A stretch of DNA of 64,000 bases, from the NCBI RefSeq assembly GCF_036898095.1, contig NC_090746.1, positions 50,797,069 through 50,861,068 of the forward strand, in the 5' to 3' direction. The notes under the pieces were generated by a model. It worked only from the letters and a program-made list of their open reading frames with translations. It was not told the origin of the DNA and searched no databases. Below are positions 29,635 through 43,172 of this stretch, piece after piece. How positions within the stretch are numbered: position 1 is the first letter of the stretch; each line of letters begins with the position of its first letter. The translations under genes were made by a program, and so were the position numbers. The stretch is from Palaemon carinicauda. Taxonomy: Eukaryota > Arthropoda > Malacostraca > Decapoda > Palaemonidae.

Positions 29635-32034
29635 CTATAAAAGAAGGAGATCATGAGTACATGGAAGGCATAAGAATGACTTACATTACTCTAAAATTAA
29701 GGATAACTTAATCTAAAATTAAGAATAACTTAATTATAAGAACATATTAATGCTTAAGATTAATGAGCGGGAAAGGAAGTAGATAGACACATACTTGTGA
29801 ATCCCGCCCAGCCGATTACCGTGACCTTATCCGTAGACAATTTCTTTGTGCCCGAAGGTCACAATGAGGGAAATCCGTATGGATGAGCCAAGCTAGGCTT
29901 TTAACAGGAATTGTCCGCAGAGTGTAATAGGGTCTGAGACCACTCAGATCCCTGGGGGAGAGGGGGCATAGGATAAACCCCTTATTAAATGTAGGTTCCG
30001 GCAATCGACTGCTCTAAGATACACAGAGTATACTTGAATTATTGTAATGTGCAATCAAACAGCATAGCCACAATCTTGGATGGTAAGACAATACCTATAT
30101 GGAAGTGGCCAAGCCATCTGGCTGCAGTATATTGACTGTGGGCATGTTGCCGGCAGCCAGGGAAGGGGTACATGTCCCTTAACGTCTCATGAGGGTGCCG
30201 GCAGACCGACTGCACACTGGAGGCCGGTCCTGCAGGGTGGAAGGCATCAAGGCAGACACACCGAGTATCTATAAGGATAATACCATAGTGGCGACCGCCG
30301 GCACAGCGGCGGGTCGTCGGCAGGGGACGGCGGCTCCGGCAGCCGAAGGCTGACGGCATGGTGAGCCTAGGATCAATTCATAAGATAGATATGTATATGG
30401 TCGTATACCTAGATTGCCGGCAATCAATGCCGGCATGCGGGTGGCCGACTCCGAAAGTCGGCCGGCTGTTACTAGGTAAAACGAAGGGTGGGACGTCGGC
30501 GGAAAGCCGACGGAAGGCGGAAGCCTCTGGCACACGAAGGCTGACGTCTTAAGGCGGGGAGGCATCTTGTGAAAGAATGTCACCTGAGGTAGTGGCGGTT
30601 ATCGCCGGCAGTAGAGACGGCAAGGGACCGGCACCAGGATAGAAAGAGAGAAAGGTAAGGAGGGATGGAAGGGGTAAGATCCTATACCCCTCCGGCATCC
30701 CTCCGGAGAGAGTGCACTCATGATAGGAGTGGATACTCCTAACATCCGGCGGCAGGGAGCCGGCAGGTGGCCGGGTGCCTGTGGTAACCCAAGGGAGGGA
30801 TAGAGAGCACTCAAAGAGGGGGGGATCCCCCGCCGGCCGGACCGCCGCCGTCAACCACCCCCATAGAACGTTATGAAGGGTATGTGTACCTGAGCGGCCA
30901 GCTCAGCAGGAGAACGATGTTAGCCCTACCACTCCACCCAAGGGAGGAGTTGTAGGACTAAGGACAGAGGTGTGTAGGCAAGCCTACACCAAAGTGATAG
31001 GTGGGGAGGGAGAAGAATAGGTCTTTCTAAAGAGGTGACTCTGCATGAGAACGGCCACCAAGGTAAGGGAGAACGCACCCTAACCTAGGATAGGTAGCCC
31101 AGATCGAGAACGGTACTAATGTACCGTCTCAAACTATAATAAGGCAGAGTCAACCCCCCAGAGCTTAACATAGAGTAGGAGGACTAACTCCTAGGCTAGG
31201 AAAGCTTGAAAGATACATCGCTAGTTGCAGGGAGGAAGGAGTAACCCAACCAGGTGCAACTGAGGAAGGGCAGGGCCCTTCCAAATCTCTGAGGCACGAC
31301 CCTAAGGGAGGGTCATTCCCTTAGGGTAGGCAGAGAAGCGATAAATACTCTGGTTATAGACGAGATTCCCCTATATAGAAGGGAAAGCAAGTCTACCCAG
31401 AGGGAATGCCCGCAGGCAGGGGGAATAGGGAGCATATAAGGGTTCCTACATTAGGTTAGGAGGGGATGATACACAATCAACACTGTCCCTTATATGGTCC
31501 CCGAAGGCGAAAACACTTACATCACAGTAAATAGTATGTTTAATAATGCCACAATCTTCATGACTTAACTTAGGAACACTGGTATATATCATGCATGAAA
31601 ACAAGCTCTAGGCTGTCCAGCCTAGGGGCTAAGCTAGCGATCTAGTATGGGGTCGAACAGCGACCGGGTCTGATGAGCGCTAAAACGCGATATAAAGATT
31701 CCCTAGCTATGAAGACTAAATAACTAATAATATTAATTAGTTAAATGACCGGAGGTGGCTGTTCTGGCTAACTAAATAAAGCATGCAACATGAACAGCTG
31801 CGCCATAAAATGGCGCGTCCGGTATCGGCACAGCTCTGCCAAAAAACACAATATTTTACGAAAAGTAGAAGTTACTTTACGGCTAGAGCTTATTTAAACA
31901 ATACTGGGACCTGGTACTCAACTTTCCAGAAGAAGGCAAGGCTGAAGGTAGCGACATAACGGCGATGTAAGCTGATAAAGTAAGCACTTGGGAAAAATCC
32001 TACTTAGCAAAGAAGCTACAGGCGAAAGGATGAG
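29635..32034 (-). promoter_or_regulatory. leader of the minus-strand DIRS alpha copy
   Basis: Corresponds to 16484-18786 in reverse. The same GCCGG-rich tract (30100-30860) and scattered TTAGGTTAG-like words are present, and a splice-acceptor-like tract precedes gag. No gene. Confidence 0.6.
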
Positions 32035-33058
32035 GATGGACGTGACGTCATTTAGCAATGGCGCCCGTTTGTTTACGTCTCGAGTACCAAAAGCAGCCAC
32101 GGATGAGTGTAACTGTGGAACGGCTCCTCAGTTACTCAGCCACCTTTCCATATCGAAGTGTTAACTCTATATGGGGTGCAGATAGCCATGTGGTGTGTTA
32201 ATACATGCGTCCCCTGTTGATATACGATATCCTAAAGGGAAACCTTTAGGGTACTCACACCAGAAGTTATAATTCTGTGATAACCTTTAGTTTAATTCTC
32301 TGGGAATATCCACTGTAGTTAAATATACCCTAGGAAGCTACTGAAGGAACCTTCCATCATGACGTCATGGCTTGAGCCCAAAAAACTAATATTGATAATT
32401 AGTTATAAGACCGGGAAGGCTGTTCTGGCTAACTAAATAAAGCATGCGAGGCGAACAGCAGCGTCTTAACATGACGCCTCCGGTCGGGGCACTGCTCCGC
32501 CACAAAACACAAGATTTAAAGATAAAAAATTGTTACTTTACGGCTGGAGCTTATTTAAACAATACAAGAATATGGTACTCAACTTTCCAGAAGAAGACGA
32601 GGCTGAAGATTGCGACACGATGAAAATTACTTTGCGAGCACTGGGAAAAAACAACTAGTCAGGGATGTTATGTAATAAGGAAATGGAATGAGGCACGCGG
32701 ATGTGAATTCAGTCAAGATGGCGGCCAGCTATGGCGGCCGTTTGTTTACATCGCAAGGTACCGTAACAGTAACGCAGGAGAAGAGTTTTGTAACGGCTCC
32801 TCCCATACTTGCCACACTTTCCCCCTCGAAGCGTAAACGCTATGTGGGGTGCACAGATAGCTATGTGGCGTGTCAAGCATACGTCCCCTGTTATTATACG
32901 ATATCCTAAAGGGAAACCTTATGGGTACTCGCGCCAGAAGTTAGAATTCTGTGAAACCTTTAGTTTAATTCTCTGGGAATATCTACTGTAGTCATATATA
33001 CCCTTAGGAAGCTACTGGAGGAACCTTCCATCAGGACGTCATGCCTTGAGCCCAAAAA
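31725..33058 (-). repeat. two tandem copies of DIRS alpha 5' end (terminal repeat plus start of leader)
   Basis: Units 31725-32386 and 32388-33058 are diverged copies of one ~660 bp segment: leader start (GGCTGTTCTGGCTAACTAAA), TTACTTTACGGCT, then the terminal repeat ending CCTTCCATCA and TTGAGCCCAAAAAA. They are clearly different copies, not a recent duplication. The simplest reading is one alpha element inserted into the leader of another in the same orientation, since unit 1 ends exactly at an element terminus. Confidence 0.75.
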
Positions 33059-33059
33059 A

Positions 33060-34050
33060 TGAATTAGAAGCTACAGTGGATATGAATGTGTTGGGGTGTG
33101 TTACTATATGGACATGAGTCATGATATGACAATGAAATAATCCCTTAATATATTTACTAGATTTGAGAACAAAGCCCCAGAAGGATATTGGGAGTTAAAT
33201 GGCATGACAGGTTTAGAAATGAAACTGTAAGTGAGATTACTCGAGTGCCATATGTGGATGAGATCATGATGAAGAGTATATGGAGATGGTTAGGACATGC
33301 TCTTCACACTTCCCAAGAGAGATTAGTTCACCAAATGTTTAACTTTCCTCCACAAGGTACTAGTAAAGTTGGAAGACCCAGGCATACATGGCTGAGGACT
33401 ATGAAGCATGAAGTAGGAGATGATGAATGGAGAAGTGTTGAATTAAAAGTTCAAGATAGAGATGACTGGCGAAATCTAACCGAGGCCCTTTGCATCAATA
33501 GGCGTAGTAGGAGAGGATGATGATGAAGTGGTTTGGCCTTGTGGAGAAAATGGAAAATGGCTGACTGATGAAGAAGGTGATGAATGCAAGAGTTGATGGG
33601 AGAAGTACAAGAGGAAGGTTAAAGTTTGGGTGGATGGATGGAGTGAAGAAAGCTTTTGGTGATAGGAGGATAGAGGTGGGAGAGGTAAAAGAGCTTGCTA
33701 GAAATAGGAATGAAAAGTGACTTGTGAGCGATTGTGGCGCAGTTCCGATAGGCCCTGCTGCTTCCTCTGTTCGCCTTGGTGACCGCAGAGGTAGCGGCAG
33801 TAGGGGATTCAGCATGTGAAGTTTCATTGTGGTGGATAACTGGTGAGGGTGGGGTGTGGCACCCTAGCAGTACCAACCAAACTCGGCTGAATCCCTCGTC
33901 AGGCCAGGAGGAATGAAAAAAGAAAAATTCCCTTTTGTTCTTTCTTTATATTGGCTACCCCCCAAAATTGGGGGAAGTGCCAAGGTAGAAAGATTGATTA
34001 GATTATTATTATAATAATAATAATTATTATTATTATTATTATTATTATTA
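33060..34050 (+). mobile_element. LINE 3' fragment
   Basis: A truncated non-LTR retrotransposon 3' end. The frame at 33188-33520 encodes the conserved C-terminal stretch of many LINE polyproteins (RWLGHALHTSQERLVHQM, GRPRHTWLRTMKHE, QDRDDWRNLTEALC). A second, related C-terminal piece is read at 33600-33720. The untranslated end contains a CCCCCAA/TTGGGGG hairpin (33958-33974) and finishes in a (TTA)n tail (34006-34050). No RT palm or endonuclease is present, so it is a dead 5'-truncated copy. Confidence 0.7.
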
Positions 34051-34374
34051 TAAATGCTGTTATAATTATAATTTACAGTACTTTACTTCAATGTGCCAAG
34101 CAAACTTTTATGGGTTAATATGAATTTAACTAAGATAAATGGAGAACAGAACGACGAAAAAAAATAGAAAAATAATGTGAAAACCAATAGATTGATAAAT
34201 GTGTCAAAGTAGAAATAATCTATCTATTTTTTCAAACCTGCGGTATTTATTTTATAAATATTTTATAACAGAAGTATAGAACTGCTCATCTCTTTTCCTA
34301 AGTGAAATTTATTACATATAACACAGTATAACTAATTTTATCAGACTGAACTGTGCTATTTTCTCAATACTGTA
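34051..34374. other. no gene, AT-rich
   Basis: Nothing recognised between the LINE tail and the Tigger A terminus. Confidence 0.35.
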
Positions 34375-34823
34375 CAGTAGACCCCCGGGGTACGGCGTCT
34401 CCAGCTTACTTTTTTTTCACGTTACGGTGTGGAATACTGTACGATGTATTTCGTCCCCTCGTTACGATATTTTCCCCACCTTACGGCATCGAATTCCCAA
34501 ATTCAAACTTGGCGGTTTTTACGCGTACGACTGTGCGAGTCACTCGCCTACCACCACGCTCATACATCACTGCATACGTCACTAAGAAGCTGGTCTCCTA
34601 TTGGTCGGCGTCACAGCGTCACCAAGATGCCGATACGCTATTGGCCGAAATCCCTCTTACAATGCCTGAGAGAGATACTGCCTCTCTCTCTCTCTCTTTG
34701 TTAATTGCGCGCTCAGTTCAGAATCTCGTGTGCGTTTCGAAAAGACTTGATCTCGTGTGAGTGCTTGCGATATCGTATTTTTTTTTTATTTTAGTTCTTA
34801 ATACCAACTTTAATTCGTTAGCC

Positions 34824-35346
34824 ATGGGTCCCAAGATTGCTCGTGATGTTAAAGGCAAAAGTAAGAAGATGATTACTATGGAAACGAAGCTGGAGATAAT
34901 AAAGAAATACGAAGAAGGCATGCTCGTGGGGCTTGTTGTCGATGAGGCTGACGTCGATAACCTTATCGTGGAGCACAGGGAGGAGCTTACGACTGAAGAC
35001 TTGAAGGAGTTGGAGGCAATGCAGTTGACCATCATTCAAGAAGAGCACAGCTCTAGTGGTGGCGAGGACAGGGGGGGGGGAGACTGAAGAAACGGCATCG
35101 TCAGAAATAAGGGAAGCTATCGGTTGGTATGAAAACCTTAAGAGTTTCATTGAAAAGAAACACCCAGAAAAACTTAACACAAGTCGTCTTATGCAGTGTG
35201 TTGATGACAAGTGTATGAGTCATTTTAGAAATATGTTGAGGAATCGTCAGAAACAGGCTTCTTTGGATAGATATTTCGCCAAAAGAGAAGTGTCAGAAAG
35301 CAAAGATGATATAAGTGATTTTATCAAAAAAGCTAAAAAAGAGTAA
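34824..35346 (+). pseudogene. Tigger A transposase, internally deleted
   Basis: The start has the N-terminal DNA-binding region of CENP-B/Tigger proteins (KSKKMITMETKLEIIKKYEE). It then passes, in frame, directly into the acidic C-terminal region (NLIVEHREELTTEDLKELEA). The DDE catalytic domain is missing. A run of ten G at 35071-35080 shifts the frame. The tail (SHFRNMLRNRQKQASLDRYF) is typical of Tigger C-termini. A similar architecture survives in Tigger C. Confidence 0.75.
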
Positions 35347-35401
35347 TTTTTTAAATTTAAAAAAAAATAAAAAAGATTTCAAAAGATAGAAATAAAAAAA
35401 A

Positions 35402-35575
35402 GCATTTTTAAATATAAAACTTACCCGCTGGTTATATAATAGCCGAAGTCCCCGACGCCTCAGCAGAAAATTCAAAATCTCTTGCGCAGCTTAGCGCATA
35501 TAAGCTAGGTGTACCCCAGCGCCCTTGCAGTACCCCAGGTAGAACTATGCTCAACCAATTCAGATTTTCTCTGCC
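35402..35575 (+). repeat. left inverted terminal repeat of DIRS gamma 1
   Basis: Matches the reverse complement of 41585-41777, for example CTTGCGCAGCTTAGCGCATA here against TATGCGCTAAGCTGCGCAAG on the right. On the minus strand its edge reads GGGTAAGT, an outward-facing 5' splice-site consensus. Confidence 0.85.
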
Positions 35576-37075
35576 GCCATAGCTGGCTGAACTATTGGAA
35601 ATTCTCTCTTGTTTTCTTACTCTGTTTGGACGTTATTTGGTGATGTATTAACGTTTTTGAGTTTTGGCTTTCGCATATTTGTTTTGTTTGACCTGTGATC
35701 ACGGATTTTAAACCTCACGAAAGAATAGGGGCGAAATGTAAACATTTCGTCCATGGATGACGTCACAGCCTCTTCCGTAGGCTAAAAGTCTCTCTTGCCT
35801 TTTAAGAATATAAGTGATTTTGCTTTTAGAGTTTCAAGTTATAAATTAAATTAAAGGAATTATTTTGAGAAAATTTTATTCTTTTAATATTTTTCCTTAG
35901 ATAATCTTTGATCTGTTTGCAAAGATTAACTACCGTTCAGTTTATTTTTGTTACGGTAATCAGTATCGTTACGATGTTACATATATTGTAGCGATTTTAT
36001 GAATAGTACTTTCTTCTTACTTCTCAAGTTTTTAATTGTTCCAATGATGCGAGTGATGATTCATCGTTTATTGGAACCCCTTAATTTAAGGGTTTATTTT
36101 AATGTATAAATATTATATCTATTAAGGTAATTTTTTTATATATAATATTTTGTTACATTTATATGGGATTCGGTACTTTTGCTTTCCCATTCAAACAATT
36201 GTCCAGTGACAGAATTATAAGTCTCTCCCTACGGAGTTCATTTCCTTTGAGAGAGTGTATACTTTGTCTTTCAGGTAATTATGAAACTATCTTTGTCCCA
36301 AAGAGTAAAGTTCAAATTTTTTGGTGAATTTTATTCAGTGGAGAGTGCTTCTATTCGGACCTGTCGTTATCCTAGCCTTAGACCTCTGTCGAGCTCCCGG
36401 ACCCAGGGGAGAAGTTAAGTCAAACGGCGAAAGGAATCGAGAGGGTAACCAGGCGTTACAGTCTTTTAGACCCGAACTGAAGTCCTCTCGAGTGTTTTCT
36501 GTCGACCACCAGAACGCTCACCCTCGCTATAGATAAAGCGAGGTGTTGGTGTTTTCAAAGGCGCTAAGCTGAAAACAAAATTAGATTCGTTCTGCGTGTA
36601 TTACGTTTCATGCGGCGCAGACGCAGTGCCGCCACCCCACCTGATGGGTGTCCTCTCTCTACAGTGGCTAGCGCTATGGATCGACGAAGATATGCTGAAT
36701 ACGTTTCGCCTAAGGTTGATCCTTGATCTTTGTAGTTAGGCATGAAACAGCATCTATCTTCGTTTATGCAGTCTTTTCTGCCTGCCGTTACCAGTGCGGT
36801 TGGGTGTCTCGATTCCGGTCTTTGACACGGACGCACAGGCGTCATGTCTTTAACGGTGAGAACTCGTTGTCGCACAGGCGGCCTACCTACCCAATGTTCA
36901 ATGGTGGGGGAAAGTGGATGCTTTACTTCGAATGCTCGACGCAAACCGACGTATCATAGCTCCTAGTATTAGTCTATACAGACGCGCCGACGTTCGCCAG
37001 GCAGCAGAGCCGGCGAAGCGTCATTGGAACGGTGCGGCAACGGAAACGGAACGTCGACGGAATGGAGCGAAGCGC

Positions 37076-37240
37076 CACGTCAGTGTGGACGCTTCAGCGT
37101 CAGTATGGACGCTTCTGCGTCAGTGTAAACGCTTTCAGTGTCAGTATGGACGCTTCAGCACCAGTGTGGGCGCTTCAGCACTAGTGTGGGCGCTTCAGCA
37201 TCAGTGTGGACGCTTCAGCGTCGGGGTGGTCGCTTCGCTA
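37076..37240 (+). repeat. 20-bp minisatellite, about eight units
   Basis: Units of the form GTCAGTGTGGACGCTTCAGC repeat eight times with point changes and one extra base. They lie in the decayed gag region of DIRS gamma 1. Confidence 0.85.
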
Positions 37241-37259
37241 CCTATGACTATAGACTTTG

Positions 37260-40200
37260 ATGTCTACCTGACCATGAACGTCTAGTGTTTAGTTATTGTT
37301 GCTCCAGGCGCTATATTAAGAAATAAATCTTAACTAGAAAGATATTATATTCTCGGTCCAAGGCCTGCTGGGCTAACTCTTGGTTGTTAGAACTAGAATT
37401 AAACCTCTTAGTATTGAGGTCCGAATTCAGAATCATAAGGAGTGGATTCCTAAGAATCAAGACTTCTCTTCCTAGGATAGAGATTGTAAAAGGAAGGGAA
37501 TAACTTTCAGAAACTCATGAGAATTGTTCTAAAGTTTCCCTCATATTTTTTTTTTACCTGCTGCTCCTCGTTTCGACTTCAGAGTTTTCGCTAGTTGAGT
37601 TGATGGTGTCGCTATTTATTTTATTTTATTTATATTACAAGCCAGCTACAACCCTATTTGGGAAAGCAAGATGCTTTAACCCAAAGGGCTCCTTTTAGGG
37701 AACGATGGCCTAGTAAATTAATGGTAAAAGAGAGTAATGAATTAACATTAAATCATTCTCAGGAAAATAACGAAGCTTACTGTAGAGATGATACAGCGCT
37801 TGCAGCTGCTACAACAGAAAGGGCATTAAGGCCTTTATGAGAATAGAACGTTAAAGTATATCTCCCACCACGGGCAGATCTTTTATGATTTAATGTTTTA
37901 TGTTTTTAAACCGTTCTTGTTAGTGACTCGTAAACATAGCACAGTGCTCTGGAGGAGGTGTTTGTTCGTTTTCACCTTGCCCCTAGCCCTATATCTCTAA
38001 CTTATGTTCCAACCCTTGGGAGAAGGAAGGTCGGTAGGCTGAGGTTCTTCGCGGACCTTGTGCATTAAACGTCTGTTCCGCCAAGCAATATTGTCGATGC
38101 AGTCCAAGACGGTCTCTCTCCACTTTGGAATGATGAGGCAATGCTCTTTTCTTCGCCTATGATTGGCGAGCTATGACATCACAACCATGTGACATAGTAT
38201 CTTGAAAAGAGCGGAGTTGGAATGTCTTGAAGCGATCAGATCGTCATCGTTATGGTGTCATGGATCTTGTAACTGTTTTCTGCATATTAGAATACAGTTT
38301 CCAGACGAGAATAACATTCTACGTTTTCCCTGTCTACCAGACTAGGTAGTTACTCGTCATGTATGCACACGAACAGAACTTACCTTCGCAGCAGTCGGGT
38401 TTTGATGCGTGAACAGGAAGCAATCGAGTGTGTTTTTTCTTCCGCGAGAGAAGCGGAAGTCAGACAAGTCACACATAATCCTAGCTCTTCCTCTGGATTC
38501 TGACTCACTTTCAGGGAGGAAGGACTTTGTCCTCATCTAAGGACGCATAACCTAGAATTGGTAGTCACCAGTCTATTTGTCCAAGACCTTTCAGGAGTCG
38601 TATGTTTTTCTATTAACTTATCCTGCAGTATCTAATGTTCGCCGGAAGTTTTTTCTTTTCGGAAGAAGGCGACGTGTCAGCACCTGAATCGTGTAAGACA
38701 CATAGTTCTTCGGGGGAAAAGGTGCTCAGTTTGCTTCTGTTCACACTTCTTCTCCTTCCCCAGTTCGGGGGAAAAGGTGCTCAGTTTGCTTCTGTTCACA
38801 CTTCTTCTCCTTCCCCAGTTTGGAGAAAGGTCTATTACTTTCTTCTGAGGTCTAGCGACTACTGTTGACGGTATCTCACAGCATTGGATATGTTCAGTTC
38901 GCGCACAAGGCGCACTTGAAATGTCATAGGGACTCTCCCAGGTCGCTCACAGGACTGCGGTTGATGCTCTCTCCCGGCCTTCGCCCACGCTTGAGTTGGC
39001 GCACTCGCTACCCTGTGAGTGTAGATTTGGTCTGAGCTAAAAGAGGTCTATTTCATCTGTGTTTAGCGTTTACGATTCTCGGGGGGGAGAAAATTTTCTC
39101 CTAAAGAGTCTAAGTACTACCATAGATCAAAGAAATGGTTTTCCGATTAGTGTCGGAAGGCATAGTTCTCCTATGCTTAGTAACGCTTCCTTGCAGAGAT
39201 ATGCTCGTGTTACGAGAAGCGTTAGAGCAGGTGCTTGTAGCAGTCTGGTCTCTCTCTTACGGCAGACGTCGTGCAGACACAGACGCAAGTTATGGTCTCT
39301 CCCTCACTCAGTCCCAGACGCAGACACCAGTCTGATCGTATATTGGACGCTAACAGTCAAAGTTGATCCTTTCAACAAGTTGTCCCATTTTCGCGGTCTG
39401 CGTGACGCGTGACTATCACTCATGCGTACGCATCCTACACGTGGACAACTCTCGGCTATCAGTTCCGTCTTTCCGTCAATGACCGGACGCGATGCTGTCG
39501 CCTCCACGCTGCACGCTGTAGATTTACAACAGGCCGGGCACACACACAGCGCTGTACCCACATGACAAGGTGAACGCATACAGCACACTGACACCTTACG
39601 GAAATGCAACCACATGCGACATTCTGGTCGCATGCTAGACGCATACAGTCAAGTCTTGTTCTCACAGCAGTTTAACCAGATTATTGTCTCTCCTTCGCGT
39701 CTCTCTGGCCTCGCAGCTAACGCTCCCTCGTGTCAAGCTTTGGCTTTAAGTTTGTTGAACACTTGCTGATTACACACGAATCAGGTCTTAACCTCACAGC
39801 ATGAGGTTCACGTGGTTGACGCTTTTCAACGCCTAGCTTTAATTTCGGTTTCTTGCGACCGATATGGACGAGTTTTGGGAGGCGGTTCTAGATCCCGATT
39901 CTCTCTCATGACATGTTGAGTGTAGGCAGTGGGACCATGCTGGGTGCATGCTGGAAGCATGTCTTTAGTCCTTTTCCCCGTGTCAGGATCACGAACGTTT
40001 TATGTTAAACCATCAAGCTTTAGGTCTAGCTGCCTCCAGTATTTCGGAAAACCCCTAAGATCTAGAGGGTTGTTCGAAGGAGACAGCTGAGGCTTTCGCT
40101 TGTACAAAGGACTTTTGCCTCTAGGTTTTCCAACCCAATTAAAGTGCTTTATGGAGTGGTGTAGAGCTAGAGCTAGCTCTTCATTAGGTAACTCTTACAC

Positions 40201-41430
40201 AAGTGGCCTATTTTTTCTTAGACCTTAGAAGAAAACACATTTTCTTCACTCCTCGACCATCAAAGGGTACAGGAGTATGCGGGCATCTGTCTTCAGACGC
40301 AGAAGATTGGATCTATCAAATAGAGACTTTATAGATCATCTCAGATCATTTGAGAGGACTTGGAGGCATCAGCAAGATGCTCCAGCCTGAAATTCAGGGT
40401 TCATTTCTGGAGCTTCGCGGTAGTGACAGATCCGACCCTTTACACTTGGTTTCTTTTTAAGGTCTAACTTTGGAGACTTTCTGAGTAAGTCTACCATAGT
40501 TGAGAGTCAGTGAAGTTCACTCTTTAGCAAGAACATGGACTTCACATTGGTTAAGCCATAGGTACCTTGCAACCTGGAGTCTTGGTTATTAATAAACATC
40601 TTTCTCATCCATAGCCTAAATTTTTCGGGATCACTATTCTCTCAAATTTGGTTTGTGATGGGCTGAGAAGAGTTTTTTGCCCGATTAAAACGATGAAGTT
40701 TTATTGGGACAAGAACAAAGAAGTTAAGAGTCTATTCATAACTCTTAGGTGCATGGTCAAGAAGTCTGCGCTATCCATGTCTAAACATTCTGTCATCTCG
40801 TATAGACTTTGATTACAATGGTTCTTCCACACGGTTGGGTGACAGATCATAAGACGTTGAAAGAGTAAAGACTCACGAAGTTAGAGCTGTAGAAACTTCT
40901 GTAATTTTTAAACTAAACTGTTCTCTGCAAGCATCGCGTATACAGTCTTGTGAAGGGGTAATCCTGTATTCGTCTTGCTTTACTTTTACCGTGTCCAGTC
41001 TCTATGAAGACGTCTACGTTTTGGGATCACTTGCAACGAGTGCAGTAGTAGGTGAAACATCTCCACTACATTTCCCTAAATTCCTAGTACCCCTGTTCTT
41101 CTCTTGGAACTGCTATATATATTTTTATGATTGTACGTGAAGATTGGTCGGCAATCTTCAGCAATCTTTGACCTAGGTCAGGTGGTCATTTTGTTCCTAG
41201 AGAGCGCCCAGAACAAGGGCATTAGTTGAGGTCCTGTCATGTTATAGGTGGTTGTACCATTTGACAGCTCCTAGAGATCATCAGCCCCGAGTGGATCACT
41301 GGATCTCCTAAGGATAGCAGACAAAATGAGGCAGAGCATTGCTGTCGGCTTCCTTATCAGGTTAGAACCACTTAAGTTGTTTATGTAACTCTTAAGTGAA
41401 TTTCCAATTATGCAGCTGTCTCTGACCCGC
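37260..41430. other. decayed interior of DIRS gamma 1, no intact gene
   Basis: Only short traces of RNase H and recombinase are visible (near 38960 and 40265). A ~55 bp tandem duplication with GGGGGAAAAGGTGCTCAGTT occurs at 38715-38820. Nothing else recognised. Confidence 0.45.
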
Positions 41431-41439
41431 CACCAATGG

Positions 41440-41777
41440 GTGTCAATCAGCTATTATATAACCAGCGGGTAAGTTTTATATTTAAAAATGATATTTTCAT
41501 AATAAAATAAATCTTTGAATATACTTACCCGCTGGTTAGATAAGATTTAGACCCACCCTCCTCCCCTCTAGAGATGATGGGGCATGGAAAATCTGAATTG
41601 GTTGAGCATAGTTCTACCTGGGGTACCGCGAGGGCGCTGGGGTACACCTGGCTTATATGCGCTAAGCTGCGCAAGAGATTTTGAATTTTCTGCCGAGGCG
41701 TCGGGGACTTAGGCTATTATATAACCAGCGGGTAAGTATACTCAAAAATTTATTTTATTATGAAAATATCATTTTTT
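41440..41777 (+). repeat. internal complementary region and right terminal repeat of DIRS gamma 1
   Basis: 41440-41540 joins the reverse complements of both ends (ATAACCAGCGGGTAAGTTTT, then AATATACTTACCCGCTGG). 41585-41777 is the right repeat, which continues beyond the mirrored part with about 40 AT-rich bp ending in ATATCATTTTT. Confidence 0.85.
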
Positions 41778-42844
41778 AATTTTAAGTGTTTAATAGTAAG
41801 AATAAGTTTATTATTAAGTGTACATAACATAATTAGCATTGATACATTTTTATATCTGCCGTCTCCTCCCCCCTCTGCCTCCACCCACTACCAGCTCAAG
41901 TCACGTCACTCCAAAGGTAAATAAAATTTCATTTTTCCTTTACAGTACAGTATATGATTTATATTAATAATGTTATTTAATTATATACTGTACAGTACAT
42001 GTATATTATATATAAGTATACTGTAGTACAGTGCTTATTATACCATTTTGTTACTAATTTTTAATATGTACTGTATATAAAATCTTGATGTTTTTACCTG
42101 GGGATTTGCACGCATTAGCTATTCTATTGCCTGCCATACGACATTTTCACCATACGATACCAACTCCGGAACGGAGTACAGTGAACCCTCGTTTATCGCG
42201 GTAGATAGGTTCCAGACGCGGGCGCGATAGGTGAAAATCCGCGAAGTAGTGACAGCATATTTACCTATTTATTTAACATGTATATTCGGACTTTTAAAAC
42301 CTTCCCTTGTACGTAGTACTGTTAACAAACCACCCTTTAATGTACAGAACACTTAATGCATGTACTACAGCACCCTAAACTAAAACAGGCACAAATATTA
42401 AAGGCGATTTTATATCATGTGTTTCCTAAACACCTAAAAAGCACGATAAAAAATGGCAACCAATGTTTTGTTTACGTTCATCTCTGATCATAATGAAGAA
42501 ACAAACTCATTTAGTGTACACATATATGTACGTATGGTTAGTTTTTGCATCGATTATATTGATTATACAGTACTGTATGTTGATTTTTTTATTACCAATG
42601 TTTTAGTTTACGTATTTTTCTTAGGACTTCCAAATGAAATCTTTTTCTTTATGACGCCGCCTGAAACGACGGCGTGTACGCTCAGTAAACAACCACGCTC
42701 AGAACAAACAAGGCATTTAACACGCATGATGATAGTGATAAATAATGATACAGTACATACAGTATTTACAGTAAAAGCATTTACAAAATATGTTACCTTA
42801 CAAATATAAATTATACAGTACTTGTACGTAGCAAAGCAGGAAAA

Positions 42845-42850
<6 letters not shown>

Positions 42851-42896
<46 letters not shown>
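42851..42896. repeat. (GA)n microsatellite in Tigger B
   Basis: About 46 bp of uninterrupted GA. Confidence 0.95.
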
Positions 42897-42899
<3 letters not shown>

Positions 42900-43172
42900 G
42901 TTTTACGTACGTAAATGTAAATTTTAAACAAAAAAAATATGATAGGTTACAACATGTAGACTTTTAAAACCTTCCCTTTAACTTAATGCATACAGTACGT
43001 ACATTACTAAACTATAAAACAGGTTAAAGTAAAAAATAAAGATTGTTACTGTACTCACCACGAAAGAAGTTCAAGAAAAACTTGAATGACGATGGCGATG
43101 AATTTGCTGCACAGTAGAAATGATGATGATGAAGCTGATGATGTGTTCTACTGTGCAGTCAATGATAGTATT

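Larger units (their letters stand above)
35402..41777 (+). mobile_element. DIRS family gamma element 1, degraded
   Basis: Left terminal repeat 35402-35575 begins with the word ACTTACCCGCTGGTTATATA and is mirrored by the right repeat 41585-41777. The joined-end internal region is at 41440-41540. The interior is strongly decayed: an RNase H-end-like AVDALSR near 38960, a recombinase-like piece with KGYRSM-type coding near 40265, and gag-region sequence near 36360-36440 similar to 52290-52350. No intact frame. It lies in the 3' part of Tigger A. Confidence 0.75.

Noticed and set aside
33188..33520. Standalone 110-residue gene.
   Set aside because: It is the conserved C-terminal stretch of a LINE polyprotein followed by a LINE-type tail.
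35056..35346. Separate small gene downstream of Tigger A N-terminus.
   Set aside because: It continues the same transposase after a frameshift at a run of ten G.
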